A program made the position numbers and the translations under genes. A DNA stretch of 64,000 bases. Source: Kluyvera genomosp. 3 (GTDB taxonomy: Bacteria; Pseudomonadota; Gammaproteobacteria; Enterobacterales; Enterobacteriaceae). Where the stretch lies: positions 1,426,001 to 1,490,000 of the forward strand of contig CP022114.1 in assembly GCA_002211745.1 (NCBI GenBank), in the 5' to 3' direction. The notes under the pieces are model-generated. The model had not been told where the DNA came from, did not search any database, and was given only the letters and a program-made list of their open reading frames with translations. Positions 11,578 to 23,605 of the stretch are shown here, in pieces; the first letter of the stretch is position 1; the number at the start of each line of letters is the position of its first letter.

Positions 11578-11639
11578 AAGAACCAAACGATCTTTCTATT
11601 TTAGCTGAATTTTAGAAATTTTGAAGTATGAGAGTATAA

Positions 11640-12847
11640 ATGCCGTATTCACTTAAACATCTTCCTGAATGTTATCCACGGCCGGATTCACCAAGAACAT
11701 CGCGCTGGATTGCTGTCCTGGTGGCAATTCTGGTCATTAGTGTGATCCTTATGCGGATATTTGGACGTTATATCGATAATAGCCACTTCTGGATGTTGGC
11801 TATTGGAACCCCATTCGTTGTGTGGATTGTGTGTTTCACTATTCGCATGTGGGTCTGGTCATTACAGGACAGTAAAGCGAATGGTTTTGACCGGCGTCGG
11901 GAGCAATGGATCTTGAGTGAGACCCGTAGGGCTCGTCGTGCACTTCAGGTTTTGAATGCGACATTTATTACAGCCCATCAGGAAGACGAACAGCGTTCTG
12001 TTGCTGATGATATGCTCAATAATCACAGCATTATCATTTCGCAGTCGGACTGGAAAGGCGAAAAAAGCAGGAGGCTGAGCCGTATTACGGCAGAACCTGA
12101 AGATACTCCTGGATTGGTTATCTCACGTTTGTTCTCTGAGCTTATTGCCGCTCTTCCAGTTCACCAGTTTCCTGAGAACGCTTCGCTTGTTGTTATCCTT
12201 GATGTCTCATCATCTCTGCCATTCCCTGCTGTCAGAAATATCTGGCAGGAAGCCTGGCAGGAGAGTGGCATAACCTGTGCGCTTGAGTACACAGACAGCA
12301 ATGGGCCGGGGGTAGTTAACCACTGGCTGGATCACCGCATCAAAGATGATGCGATGTTATTGATTGTTGGCCTCCAGATTGATCCGGTTGTTTCAAATAA
12401 TACCGCTGAAGCAGCTGTTGCTCTGCTTCTTGGCAACCGCCTGACCCAGGAGTTACTCGAACCTCTCGCTCTGCTACACCGACCAGATGCTGCTCCATCA
12501 GGTGAACTGAGGGAGGGGATGAACATGGCTGCCTGGAATGTTCCACTCAAAGAAAATATCGTGAAAAATTTATGGCTTGCCGGGCTGACGAGTGAGCAGC
12601 GCGCAGAAGTTATCGGGTGTCAGAATGCTCATCCTGCACAGGCTGTAGAGAACGAATCAGTCGTTTCACTTGATATGTCTATGGGACATGCCGGAGCAGC
12701 AGCCCCTGGCTGGCTATCGCTGCTGCCACTGAAATCGCCAGACAAACTCAGTCACCACAGATGATTATCTGCGGTGATACCACACAGAATGTGCTGTGGA
12801 GCACGCTCATTACCCCGATTGCTTCCCGACAGGAGATTGATCCGTGA
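11640..12847 (+). CDS. T6SS-linked inner-membrane protein upstream of TssM, frameshifted
   Basis: A protein of about 402 residues found directly before tssM in Enterobacter/Klebsiella-type T6SS loci. Two N-terminal membrane helices (about residues 22-40 and 50-72) precede a soluble domain. No catalytic motif is visible. One base is missing near 12717: after restoration the frame reads IAAATEIARQTQSPQMIICG and ends at TGA 12845-12847, giving a GTGA overlap with the tssM start. That coupling supports the correction. Base composition returns to GC-rich partway through the gene, marking the right edge of the effector cassette. The molecular role is not known to me. Confidence 0.65.
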
Positions 12848-15800
12848 AGCTACCTTTAGCACCGAAGACTACGGAAGGCCGCTATCTTGCTGTCGCATTA
12901 ATTTTCTTTTTGCTGTTAGTCGTTATGACGTTCATGGTCTGGAAGCAGCCGGATATTGCCGGGATTGAAAACGGCAGTCAGCAACAAATTTACTGGCTTA
13001 TTGCTGGCGGCTGTATTTCAGGCTGTTCCCTTATCGTATCTGTGGTGCTCCTGGCGGCGGTACGCAGTGCCGGTAAGCAGGAGTTTAATGCGCTTGTCGA
13101 CAATACCAGCGGTGATGATGAGAAAAAGAAACGGGAAAATGATAAAGCACCTGTTCACCCTGCGGTGACCATGTGTGACAGGATTCGGACACATCTTCGC
13201 ACCCGTATCGGTCTTTACTGGCGCCATAAAACCCACCTGCTGCTTATTACCGGCGACGAAACGGCGATTGAACAACTGGTACCTGGCCTGCAGGAAAACC
13301 AGTGGTTTGAAGGTAACCGTACCGTTCTGATTTATGGCGGCAGTCTGACTGCTGAGCCCGATAAGGAAAAATATACCACACTGCGCAAACTGCGCCGCGG
13401 ACGTCCGCTGGACGGGATTGTCCGCGTCATGTCGCCGTCGCTTAACCTTACTCCACAAATCAGTGACAACGATTTACGCGGACTGGAAAAAATCAGTGAG
13501 CTGCTCGGTTATTCCGCTCCGGTCTGGCTGTGGCAGCTGTGCGACAGCGCCTGGTCGCAGGCAAAACGCACTGAACAAACGGTTGGAGCCGCTTTCCCGC
13601 TGCGTGCCAAAGCTGACGATATTACCCGCCAGCTTGAGCGGATGCTGCCTGCCCTGCGGACGCGGGGGTGAGTCAGGTCGCTGAGAACAATGGCCACGAC
13701 TTCCTGCTGCGCCTGGGCCAGCACCTTAAAGACGGCGGTATAGCTCGCTGGGCTCAGCAGCTGGTGCCATGGCTGTCTGCCTCACAGCAGCGCGTTCCGC
13801 TGCGTGGCCTGATGTTCAGCCTGCCGGAGAATAAACCTGCCACTATCGCAGGAGAAACAGCCGGTGCTGCACCTGCCGAGGCTGAGAAATATACCCCGGA
13901 ATCCCAACGCCATGCGCTGACCCTGCCGGTAACCTGGCAGGGCATTGTGGATGACTGTACCCACGTGCGTGGCCGCCGTGTCGGTATGGCCTGGGAGCAG
14001 ACGCTGGCCTGGACGCTGATGGCCATTATCGGTGTCTGGGGGGCGGGGACACTGATGTCGTTTGCGGTCAACCGCCTGCAGATTGTCTCCGTGGCGCAGC
14101 AGGCGCATGCTCTGGTGGAGCATCCCTCCGTATCGGATTATCAGCTGACGGCTCTGCATACCCTGCGTAATGACGCCGGCCGCCTGCAGCACCGTATTCA
14201 GGAAGGCGCGCCATGGTATCAGCGCTTCGGTCTGGACCATAATCAGCAGCTGCTCGACGCGATGCTGCCCTGGTACGGCGTGGCGAACAACCGCCTGATC
14301 CGAGACCCGGCAAATGCCGCCCTGACGCAGAAGCTCAGCGTGCTGGCAGGCTCTGCTCCGGCAGCGACCAGCGGGCACAGCTAGCGAAGCCGGGCTATGA
14401 CCAGCTGAAGGCCTGGCTGATGATGGCCCGACCTGATAAAACCGATGGCGTGTATTACGCTCAGACCATGAAAGCCGTGGAACCGACGCGGATGGGTATT
14501 TCAACCGGCCTGTGGCAAAGCCTGTCACCGGATTTGTGGCCTTCTACATCACCGAACTGCCAAAGCAGCCACAGTGGAAAATCACGCCGGATGAACAGCT
14601 GGTGAGCCAGAGCCGCCAGGTACTGTTGCAGCAAATTGGACGACGTAACGCGGAAAGCACCCTGTATGAAAACATGCTCAAATCGGTACGTCGTAACTTT
14701 GCCGATGTGTCTCTGGAAGACATGACCAGCGGTACCGATGCGCGGCGACTGTTCACCACCGAGGAAGTGGTACCGGGCATGTTTACCCGCCAGGCGTGGG
14801 AAGGGGCATTCAGCAGGCTATCGAAAAGGCCGCAAATTCACGCCGGGATCAAATTGACTGGGTGTTGAGCGACAGCCGGAAAGCGGTTTCCTCAGACCTG
14901 TCGCCGGAAGCCCTGAAAGCACGTCTAACGCAACGTTACTTCACCGACTTTGCCGGCAGCTGGCTGAGCTTCCTCAACAGCCTACACTGGAATCCGGCAA
15001 ACAACATTGCTGACGTGACCGACCAGCTGACGCTGATGAGTGATGTCCGTCAGTCGCCACTGATAGCCCTGATGAACACCCTCGCCTGGCAGGGGCAGAC
15101 CGGCCAGCAAAGCGAAGACCTTTCGGACTCCATCATCAAATCGGCTAAAGATCTCGTAGGCGGGAAAGACAAACCTGCGATTGACCAGTCTGCTTCAGGG
15201 CCTCAGGGGCCGCTGGATGAAACCTTTGGCCCGCTGCTGCAGCTTCTGGGTAAAAACAAAGGCGGTAACGTCATGTCGGCGGACAACTCCCTGAGTCTGC
15301 AGACGTATCTGACCCGTATCACCCGCGTGCGTCTGCGACTGCAGCAGGTGGCCAGCGCTTCTGACCCACAGGCAATGATGCAGACCATGGCGCAGACCGT
15401 GTTCCAGGGCAAAAGCGTGGACCTCACCGACACTCAGCAATACGGCAGCCTGATTTCGGCAAGTCTTGGCGAGGAGTGGAGCGGATTTGGCGGCACAATG
15501 TTTGTACAGCCGCTGACCCAGGCCTGGGAGACCGTGCTTCAGCCGTCGGCAGCCAGTCTGAATGACAAATGGAGCCGTTCGGTTGTTGCTAACTGGCACA
15601 CCGCCTTTGACGGGCGCTTCCCGTTTGCGGCAAGCAAAAGTGATGCCTCTTTGCCAATGTTGGCGGAGTTTGTGCGCAAGGACAGCGGACGTATTGAGCG
15701 CTTCCTGACGACAGAGCTCAGCGGTGTGCTGCACAAAGAGGGCAGCCAGTGGATACCGGATAAAGTAAACAGCCAGGGGCTGAACTTTAACCCGGCTTTC

Positions 15801-16321
15801 CTGCGAGCTATTAACCAGCTGAGCCAGTTGTCAGACATTCTGTTCACCGATGGTAGTCAAGGCATCAGCTTTGAGCTGCAGGCGCGTCCTGTGCCGCAGG
15901 TGGTGGAGACGCAGCTAACCATTGATGGACAAAAGCTGCACTACTTCAACCAGATGGCCGACTGGCAAAGCTTCCGCTGGCCGGGAGATACCTACAAGCC
16001 GGGACGATGCTGACCTGGACCACGGTCAACGCCGGTGCGCGTCTGTTCGGGGATTTCAGCGGGACCTGGGGTTTTATTCGCTGGCTGGACCAGGGCAAGC
16101 GCCAGCAGCTTGACCGCAGCCAGTGGATGATTAGCTTCACCGCCCCGGATAGTCGAACACTGCAGTGGGTGCTGCGTTCACAGCTTGGAAAAGGTCCGCT
16201 GGCGCTGTTGGATCTGCGAGGTTTCACGCTGCCGGATCAGATATTCAGTGTCGACAGCGCGGCCACTGCGCAGACGCTGATGGCCAACACCGGAAACAGT
16301 GGTATTGATGGAGTCGAATAA
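12844..16321 (+). CDS. tssM: T6SS inner-membrane core protein TssM (IcmF family), frameshifted
   Basis: TssM spans the envelope and contacts TssL in the inner membrane and TssJ in the periplasm. GTG start at 12844 (MKLPLAPKTTEGRYL). Two N-terminal helices (YLAVALIFFLLLVVMTF and IYWLIAGGCISGCSLIVSVV) and a third near 14020-14075 are visible. The cytoplasmic NTPase-like segment has GDETAIEQL where a Walker A P-loop would be, so no usable GxxxxGKS/T is seen. The long periplasmic C-terminal region ends in the IcmF C-terminal fold (near GPLALLDLRGFTLPDQIF). Five single-base losses (about 13665, 14384, 14512, 14815, 16006) split the gene into six frames; the restored length is about 1160 residues. 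The stop TAA overlaps the next ATG (TAATG). Confidence 0.92.
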
Positions 16322-17919
16322 TGAGCACACTGCAGAATCTGGTCGCCGCCTGTCATTCTGACGGCATGCAGCTACGGCAAGGGGCGCAGACACGCACGGA
16401 TAACTGGCAGCCCTGGCTTGCACCGATAAATGACGCCAGTCCGACCGGAGAAGACCCCGGCTATGACGATGATTTTCAGCGTATCCGGGAGGAGGTCAAT
16501 AAACTTTCCGGCATTGATACCGGGTTGATTTGCACGCTTGCCGAAAAATTGCTGACCACCACGGCAAAAGATATCCGGATTGCCACCTACTACTGCTGGG
16601 CGCGTCTTCACCAGGACGGAGAAACCGGCTTTGCCGAAGGACTTGAGCTGTTGGCTGGATTAATACAGCGCTATAGAACGCAGCTTCATCCTCAGCGCGA
16701 GCGGAGCCGTAAACCGGCGCTGGAGTGGCTCGCAGGTTCCCGTGTCCTCGACAGCTTGTCACTCTGGCCGGAGGTGGTTCGCGATGATGCTCTACGTACT
16801 GCCGGTGCGCTGCTGCTGATACGCGACAGTCTGGAGACAGAGCCGTATACGTCACAGCCAGATTTGAACGCCCTATACAGTGCGCTGGAATCTCGTCTGA
16901 TGAAAGCCGGTGGTGTGGATGCTGTGGTGCCGCAGAACGCTGGTGATAAGGAACAGTCACAGAGCTCCGCGCATGCGACCGAGTCAGACGCGCCTGCTCT
17001 GAGCCGCATTACCTCCGGTCAGGATTTGCTGGCCCAGGCCCGTACACTGGCCGGGTATCTGCGTGAGCAACCTGATGGCTGGCTTGCCGCCCACCGGCTG
17101 ATGAAAAGCCTGCGGCATGACACGTTATATAGTATTCCTGCCCGGATGCACAAGGGAAAACGCGCATCGTACCGCCCGGGCTGACCAGAGGGCGATACTC
17201 AAACGCCTGTACCTGCAGCAGAGCTGGTTGGAGATTCTGGAGCAGGCAGACAGCACTTTCTCGCGTGGCGCCAATCACCTCTGGCTGGATTTGCAGTGGT
17301 ACACCCACCAGGCACTGGTGAAGTTGGGCAGAATGTATTGGCCGACATTATCACCGCCGATCTGAAAGGGCTGCTGCACCGCCTTACCGGGCTTGAAACC
17401 TTGGCCTTTAATGACGGTACGCCGTTTGCCGATGAGGTCACGCTTAACTGGATAAATCAGAGCGTGCTGGACGATATGTCAGGCTGGAGGGATGAACCGG
17501 TCAGTACTGCCAGCACGGCAGACAACGATATCCTGGCCCTTGAGCCGGAAGCGCTGGAGAAAGCGGACAGCGAAGGCCTGGATGCCACTCTCCAGTGGTT
17601 ACAGACACGTCCGGGTACCGACGCCACAAAAGACAAATGGCTGCTGCGTCTGCTGATGGCACGTGTAGCCGAGCAGAAGGGCAAAAATGAACTGGCCCTG
17701 CATCTGCTGGGCGAGCTCGACAATGCCGCACAGTCGATCACCCTCATGCAGTGGACACCGGCACTGTTGTTTGAAGTGAAATCACGTCGCCTCAGGCTGC
17801 TGCGCATGAAAGCCACACGCAGTGAAACAGATAAATCACGGCTTCAGCCCGAGATGGATTTGCTTCTGTCCGGTCTGATTGCGCTCGATCCGGCCAGCAG
17901 TGCGGTACTTTGCGGGTAA
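16321..17919 (+). CDS. tssA: T6SS TssA-family protein (ImpA N-terminal domain), frameshifted
   Basis: TssA proteins prime the baseplate and coordinate or cap sheath growth. The ImpA-N signature is visible (APINDASPTGEDPGYDDDF, then EKLLTTTAKDIRIATYY). The C-terminal part is helical and resembles the VasJ group. Three bases are missing (about 17140, 17175 and 17330, the last turning GGGGCAG into GGGCAG). The restored length is about 533 residues. The start overlaps the tssM stop. The gene is followed by a PAAR effector, not by tssF, so foreign cargo has been placed between structural genes. Confidence 0.85.
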
Positions 17920-17943
17920 TCAGAACTGAATTAAGGGAAACGT

Positions 17944-19222
17944 ATGGGAGCTGAAGGGTATTATCTGGTGCAGGGTGACAAAACCACCTGTGGCGGCAAA
18001 ATTACTACGGGCGCAGAGGATCACACGCTCTTTGATAAACCGGTTGCCCGGGAGCTGGACAGCGTGACCTGCGGTAAACATGCCGGGCTTTTCAAAATAG
18101 CCGGTGGCATCGACAACGATACCATTCACGACAGGCGAATGGCCGGAACCCTCGACAGCTACAGCACCTGCCCCTGTAAGGCGAAATTTATTCCGTCGAT
18201 GATGGATGATACATACGAGAAAAGTTCAGCAGGAACAGCAGCTTATGCTGAGGAGCCTGGAAAGACATCGATAGCAAATGCCGTTTCTCAGGCTTTTCTG
18301 GCAGGCGCGCAGGCTGATACGATGTTAGCTCCGGATATCCTACGTTGATTAACACCCACACCGTCCCGGATGATAATGTGCGAGGGATGCTAAAACGTAA
18401 CAGACATGATTTCCTCTTGCTGACGCTGGAGGAATGCCAGAGGATTATTGACGGCTGGGATTTCGTTAAAAAGAAATGGAAAGATGCCACAACAAATCCT
18501 ATTGGGAATACTGTTAAAACATATGCAACGAATATAGATGATGCAGTTAATGCTTCAGCGATGGTTTACAAATTTGGAAGTATCGGTATTACCGCTACGG
18601 TGTTTGTTAATCACAAAGGAACACGGCTGATAAAGATTAGTGGTTATGCAGCAATCAGGAAAACGCTAAACGCCCCGGTCTTTGCAGAGATGAACCCAAA
18701 AATCATCGAAGCAGGCATAGGGAAATTTGGTTTGCAAAAAGCCATTGTCGATGGTGCGATTCTAGGTTTTGTCTATGTATCGGCAATAGATACAATTGAC
18801 TTCATATTGAATGATGAGACTACACTTGCAATGTTCCTTGGAACACTTGCTACCGACCTCGTCAAAGTAGGCATTTCTTCAGCAGCGCTTTACGCTGTTG
18901 GGTTATATACAATGTCGGCGTATGTTGTCCTGAACATAGCCATAGTCCTTGTTTTTGGGCTGGTTTGGCTTGGGTGTTAAACACTATTGATAAGAAATAT
19001 CATATTACAGATAACCTGGTTGATTTTATAGCTCCTTACATCGAATCAGCCCAACAAGAATTTGTGGAAAAATCCCGAGAGGTTTCAAACGATGTACTGG
19101 ATTTAGGCGCTATGTATGTTGATGGAGTGCTTAGAAAAGGCCGGCAGGTCGTCGAGTCTGAGATAAAACAATACGTTAAAAAATACATTGGCGATTTAAC
19201 TTCACAGGTTATTGATTTATGA
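17944..19222 (+). CDS. PAAR-domain T6SS effector with C-terminal membrane helices, frameshifted
   Basis: The N-terminus (about 1-95) is a PAAR spike-tip domain with conserved small and Cys/His residues (GDKTTCGGKI, VTCGKHAGLF, SYSTCPCKAKF). Without correction it ends at 18348. One missing base near 18338 joins it to a long AT-richer extension, and a second near 18978 (CTTGGGTG for CTTGGGGTG) joins the tail. The restored protein has about 426 residues. The extension holds hydrophobic segments (IVDGAILGFVYVSAIDTI, TDLVKVGISSAALYAVG, YVVLNIAIVLVFGLVWLG) followed by a charged tail. The helices, and a membrane-protein partner overlapping its stop by 4 nt, suggest a membrane-targeting, possibly pore-forming effector. 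No homologue is named from memory. Confidence 0.7.
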
Positions 19223-19644
19223 GTCCAAAACGTAGATTTATTGGAACACTTATTATTTGGTGTGTTTCATCGTTTGGTTCTTTATGGTTTTCATATGATG
19301 CATTCACTGGACTATTTGAATTCGGAAATGAGATTGTTTTTTCACCAACAGTTTCCGCTCTACTAATGATACCGATAATCCTTCTTTTTCCATGTATATA
19401 TTGGTATCTGGCTATGCGGCACGGAGAGGAACAGGCGATTATAAAATGCAAAAAGACCAATAGCATTTTTATAGGTTTAGTCGGTGTTTTTCTCATGAGT
19501 TCTGTCATTTTTTCCTTTGCATACACTTCGGCTCTTCAAAGTAAAGGCTATGTGAAATGTACCGGCCGTCCTGATGGATGGATGCCGGGGATGGCCACTG
19601 AGTATGTACTACCACCATCAGTATGTGGGCCGCGTGATAATTAA
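19219..19644 (+). CDS. Small inner-membrane protein, DUF1240-like, candidate immunity protein
   Basis: A 141-residue protein with three to four membrane helices (GTLIIWCVSSFGSLWFSYDA, SALLMIPIILLFPCIYWYL, SIFIGLVGVFLMSSVIFSFA) and a C-terminal tail with KCTGRPDGWMPGMATEYVL. This layout resembles the DUF1240 family of small enterobacterial membrane proteins. Its ATG overlaps the TGA of the PAAR effector (ATGA at 19219-19222), typical of a tightly coupled effector and immunity pair. An immunity protein in the inner membrane fits an effector that attacks that membrane. The family assignment is from recall, the role from context. Confidence 0.6.
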   Translation: MSPKRRFIGTLIIWCVSSFGSLWFSYDAFTGLFEFGNEIVFSPTVSALLMIPIILLFPCIYWYLAMRHGEEQAIIKCKKTNSIFIGLVGVFLMSSVIFSFAYTSALQSKGYVKCTGRPDGWMPGMATEYVLPPSVCGPRDN

Positions 19645-19731
19645 TAAGATGTTCCTGTACTCAGGAACATCATCAGCACAATTTTATTTAGATAATACTA
19701 CTCATTCGGCAATTATTGAGCAGAAATTAAT

Positions 19732-21482
19732 ATGGATGACTTAACCCTGCGTTACTACGACGCCGAAATGCGCTACCTGCTGGAAGCTGGCGAAGAGTTT
19801 GCCCGCGCTCACCCTGAGCAGGCGGCCATGCTCAATCTTGATAAAGCGGGCGCGCGCGACCCTTACGTTGAGCGCCTGTTTGAAGGCTTTGCCTTTTTGA
19901 TGGGCCGTCTTCGAGAGAAGCTTGATGACGATCTGCCTGAACTGACCGAAGGGCTGGTCAGCCTGTTATGGCCGCATTACCTGCGCACCATTCCTTCGAT
20001 GTCGGTAGTGGAATTCACGCCCGACTGGCGCGAGATGAAAGAGCCGATGCGCATCGTCAAAGGCTTCGAGGTGCTTTCCCGGCCAATAGGCGAGAAAGGC
20101 ACACGCTGTCGCTATACCACCACCCAGGAGAGGCTGCTTCAGCCGCTCTCCCTTGAGCAGGCCCGGCTGAGTACCGATGCCGAGGGCCGTTCGGTGGTCA
20201 CGCTACGCTTTCATTGTAGCGACCTGGCGGACTGGAGCCGTATCGACCTTCGCCGCCTTCCGCTCTATTTTAATGCCGATGCGCCGCTGGCCTGCGCGAT
20301 GCACGAAGCGTTCACCATGAACGTCGCGCGGATGTGGCTGCGAATGCCCGGCGAGGTTGACGCCAGGCCGCTGGACGCGCATTTTGCCGCGCTGGGGTTC
20401 GGGATGACGACATTCTCTGGCCGAAGGGCAACAGCAGCTTCAGCGGCTATCAGCTGCTGCTGGAATATTTCACCTTCCGCGAGAAATTTATGTTTGCCGG
20501 GCTGCGTGGGCTGGAGAGCGTCGCATTTCCCGCCGCGCTCCCTGGTTTGAAATCGACGTGGTGCTGAGCGAACGCTGGGAGCATGACTTTAGCTTTACCG
20601 AAAAGCATCTGCGCCTGAACTGTGTTCCGGTGATTAACCTGTTTCCGCTGGAGTCCGACCCGCTGACGTTAAATGGTCTCCAGACCGAATATATGCTGCG
20701 CCCGATGCGCGTACAGGATGGCCATACCGAGATCTACGCGGTGGATTCGGTGATGTCATCGAGCCAACACCGCTATGTGCCGTTTTCAAGTTTTCGCCAT
20801 AAAGGGGGAATGATGCGTCATGAAGCCCCGGAATATTACTATCACACCCGTGTGCGCCGTGGCCATCCGGGCTGCATAACACCTGGCTTATCCTTGGCGG
20901 AGAGGCGTTTGATAACCACACGGTACCGGAGGATGAAAGCCTGTCGCTGACGCTCACCGGCACCAACGGTCAGTTGCCTCGCCGGGCGCTGCAAAGCACC
21001 GTGCTTGATACGGTGATGAAAACCACTTCGGCCAGCATCGCCGTACGCAACCTTTGCGCCCCAACGCTACCTTGTTACCCCCGGCCCAGGACCGTTTTCA
21101 CTGGCGCGTGTTGAGCCATCTTGGCAGCGGTTTTTTGTCGATGATGGACAACGCGGACGTACTGCGCGGCACGCTGGCATTGTATGAGTGGACAGACAGC
21201 GAGATGAATCGCCGTCGCCTGGAGGCCATCATCGATGTTAAGCACAGTGAAACCGAGCGTTTTGAACAGGGCTATCTGGTGCGCGGCGTTCAGATAGAAG
21301 TCACCCTCGATAGCCACGGTTTTGCCGGGCGAGGAGACATCTGTCTGTTCGGCGAAATGCTCAGCCGCTTCTTCGCGCTCTATACCGACATCTATCTGTT
21401 TAACCGCCTGATTATTATTCTGCAACCGACCGGAGAGCGTCTGGAATGGGAAGAGAAGCACAACCGCCGCATTCCCGGCTAA
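19732..21482 (+). CDS. tssF: T6SS baseplate protein TssF, frameshifted
   Basis: TssF forms the baseplate wedge with TssG and TssE. The start MDDLTLRYYDAEMRYLLE is the family's signature opening, followed by ARDPYVERLFEGFAFLMGRL and LWPHYLRTIPSMSVVEF. Four bases are missing (about 20403, 20543, 20871 and 21083), each in a G or C run; with them restored the protein has about 584 residues, the usual length. It overlaps the tssG start by 37 nt. The 87 nt before it, after the PAAR immunity gene, show no strong terminator. Confidence 0.93.
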
Positions 21483-22526
21483 ACCCACGGCTGGAAGCCG
21501 ACCTGTATCGCATCAACTTTTACCGTTTCTGTCAGCTACTGGAAAAACGTCAGCCGGGAAAACCCTTACTGGGTTCGACCAGCCATCCCGCCGACGACCC
21601 GGTGCGTTTTGCGCCGCATTCAGGCATGGGCTTTCCGGCCAGTGAACTCAAGGCGATTGAATATGACGAGAACGATGACAGCAGGCCGCCGGTGGTGCGC
21701 ACCACTTTCATGGGGCTGTACGGTGTCGATTCGCCGCTTCCCACCGCCTACCTTGATGACATCACCCAGCGGCGGGAAGGGCACGAAGCGTTGCAGGGAT
21801 TTCTCGATATTTTCAGCCACCGTATCCTGACGCAGTTTTACCGTATCTGGCGCAAATATTCCTACCCGGCCACGTTTGAACCTGGGGGACCGACAGCATC
21901 TCGCAGTCGTTGCTGGGCTGGTAGGGCTGGGGATCCCGGGACGGCAAAGCAGATTGCCACGCCGGTATCACGCTTTCTGGCGCTGCTGGGCGTGCTGCGC
22001 CAGCCGGGTAAAACCCAGGAAGGGATACAGGCGCTGGTCAGTCTGTTGGCCCGGATACTCGTGTCAACGTCAGCCCATACTGCCTGCGTCCCGTGGCGGT
22101 CAGCCAGCCTTTAGGGTTTTACGGTGATGAGGATTTTTTGCTGGATGGTAATACGCCGCTGGGTGATGAAGCGATGGATGCCAGCAGCCAGCTTCTGATC
22201 GCACTGGCAACCGACAATCAACAGGAAACCCAGGGCTGGAAACCCGACGGCCTGCTGTATCAGGATTTTCTCATCATGCTGAGGGTATATCTGGGCTGGC
22301 GCTTTAAGGCCAAAATCACGCTAACGACCCAGACCCGTTTGCTGACCGCGCCACCGTTGGGCGAGGGCCTTTCTGGCTGGGGATGAATGGCGTACTGGGC
22401 GCTGATGAAGAACCCTTGTCTGGCGATATTCCAAATGCGTTTACCACTGAACTGGGCTATTACACCGGCCTTCAGCCGGCAACACCACAACAAGGAAACC
22501 GACGTGTTACGTACAAGTTTGACTAA
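21446..22526 (+). CDS. tssG: T6SS baseplate protein TssG, frameshifted
   Basis: TssG is the partner of TssF in the baseplate wedge. The family features are DLYRINFYRFCQLLEKR near the N-terminus, VRFAPHSGMGFPASELK, and HRILTQFYRIWRKYSYP. Five bases are missing (about 21890, 21920, 21940, 22048 and 22367), several in G runs (CTGGGGG for CTGGGGGG). The restored length is about 361 residues, ending TYKFD at TAA 22524-22526 inside the start of tssJ. Confidence 0.9.
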
Positions 22527-23048
22527 ATCTACACGCTGGCTGTTACCCGTGCTGGCAATCATCCTCTCCGGCTGCGGCCTGACCCAAAGCGTCAGCGATG
22601 GCACCAAATCGGCCTTTAGCGCGGTGTTTTATAAAAAGATAAAAGTGCTGCATCTGGATTTCACCGCGCGTGAAGCCTGAATATTGATGTGCGCGAGAAT
22701 AACTCGTTGTCTGAATCGGTGGTGGTGCGAATTTATCAGCTTAAAGATATCAAGACCTTTGATCGGAGTGTCTATCAGCAACTGTTAAATGACGGCGAAA
22801 CGACGCTGGGCGCGGATTTACTGGCCACTCGCGATGTGGTGGTGAAACCCGGCGGCGATGCGCTGCTGAATATGCCGATGGAAGAAGAAGCAAAATATGT
22901 GGCGGTGGTGGGGTTGTTCCGCCATCCGGATATGCACACAAACAGCTGGAAGCTGACCATTGACCGTGAAGCGCTCGACCCGGACAAGGCGCGGGTGATT
23001 GAAGCCGGCAATAACCAACTGATGTTATTACCGCTTAAGGATAAATAA
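22504..23048 (+). CDS. tssJ: T6SS outer-membrane lipoprotein TssJ, frameshifted
   Basis: TssJ is the outer-membrane lipoprotein that binds the TssM periplasmic domain. The GTG start at 22504 gives a lipoprotein signal (WLLPVLAIILSGCG) with lipobox LSGC. The mature domain shows the family's SESVVVRIYQLKDIKTFD. One C is missing near 22677 (GAAGCCTGAAT for GAAGCCCTGAAT). The restored length is about 181 residues. The stop TAA overlaps the tssE start (TAATG). Confidence 0.9.
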
Positions 23049-23499
23049 TGCCTCAGTCCCATAAGTCGCCCTCGCTGTATGAGATGCTCTCCGGTCATTT
23101 CGCCGGGGGCTTGAGCTTCATCGGGTTAGCGAGGAAAACCAGGTCATTTTGTCCGTGCTCGATAACATGCAGCGTATTCTCAACTGTCGAGCCGGTACGC
23201 TGGCGCACCTGCCTGACTATGGCCTACCTGACATGACTAAAATCCTCCAGGGAATGCCCGGCACAGCGCATGAACTGATGGGCACGCTGTCTGCCGTCCT
23301 GCTCAAGTATGAGCCACGGCTAAAAAAAATCACCGTTGTCCTGTTGGAACAGAACGTCCCGGAGAACTGCGTTATGCGATTGATGCTGAATTAAAAGGGG
23401 TGGGCTGGTGCGCTATGGCACCGAATTTATGCCTGAAGGCGGGTGCTGATCAGGCATTTTAAACAGCAGCAGTATCTCGACGACACAAACAGAATCTGA
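23048..23499 (+). CDS. tssE: T6SS baseplate protein TssE (gp25-like), frameshifted
   Basis: TssE is the gp25-like wedge protein. Restored, it starts MPQSHKSPSLYEML and continues LELHRVSEENQVILS, then LDNMQRILNCRAGTLAHL and DYGLPDM, the typical gp25 core, and KYEPRLKKITV. Four bases are missing within 450 nt: GGGGG for GGGGGG near 23107, near 23355, GTGGGC for GTGGGGC near 23404, and near 23440. The restored length is about 151 residues, ending LDDTNRI. The density of losses here is the highest in the window. Confidence 0.88.
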
Positions 23500-23605
23500 G
23501 CCACCTTTAACCATCTCGCGCTGAAGGCTGCAACGTCATCAAGACGTGAAGCCGCAGCATTTCCTCTCTTCTCTTTTGCTAACGACGTCAAATGGACAAC
23601 CGGTC

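Noticed and set aside
12844-16321. Six separate overlapping open frames that could be several small T6SS genes
   Set aside because: They join in order into one TssM through one-base losses; fragment ends do not match domain edges and the sum has the normal TssM length.
23048-23499. tssE decay as evidence of a dying T6SS
   Set aside because: Its four breaks are of the same type as those in essential genes of the window, so they do not show loss of function.
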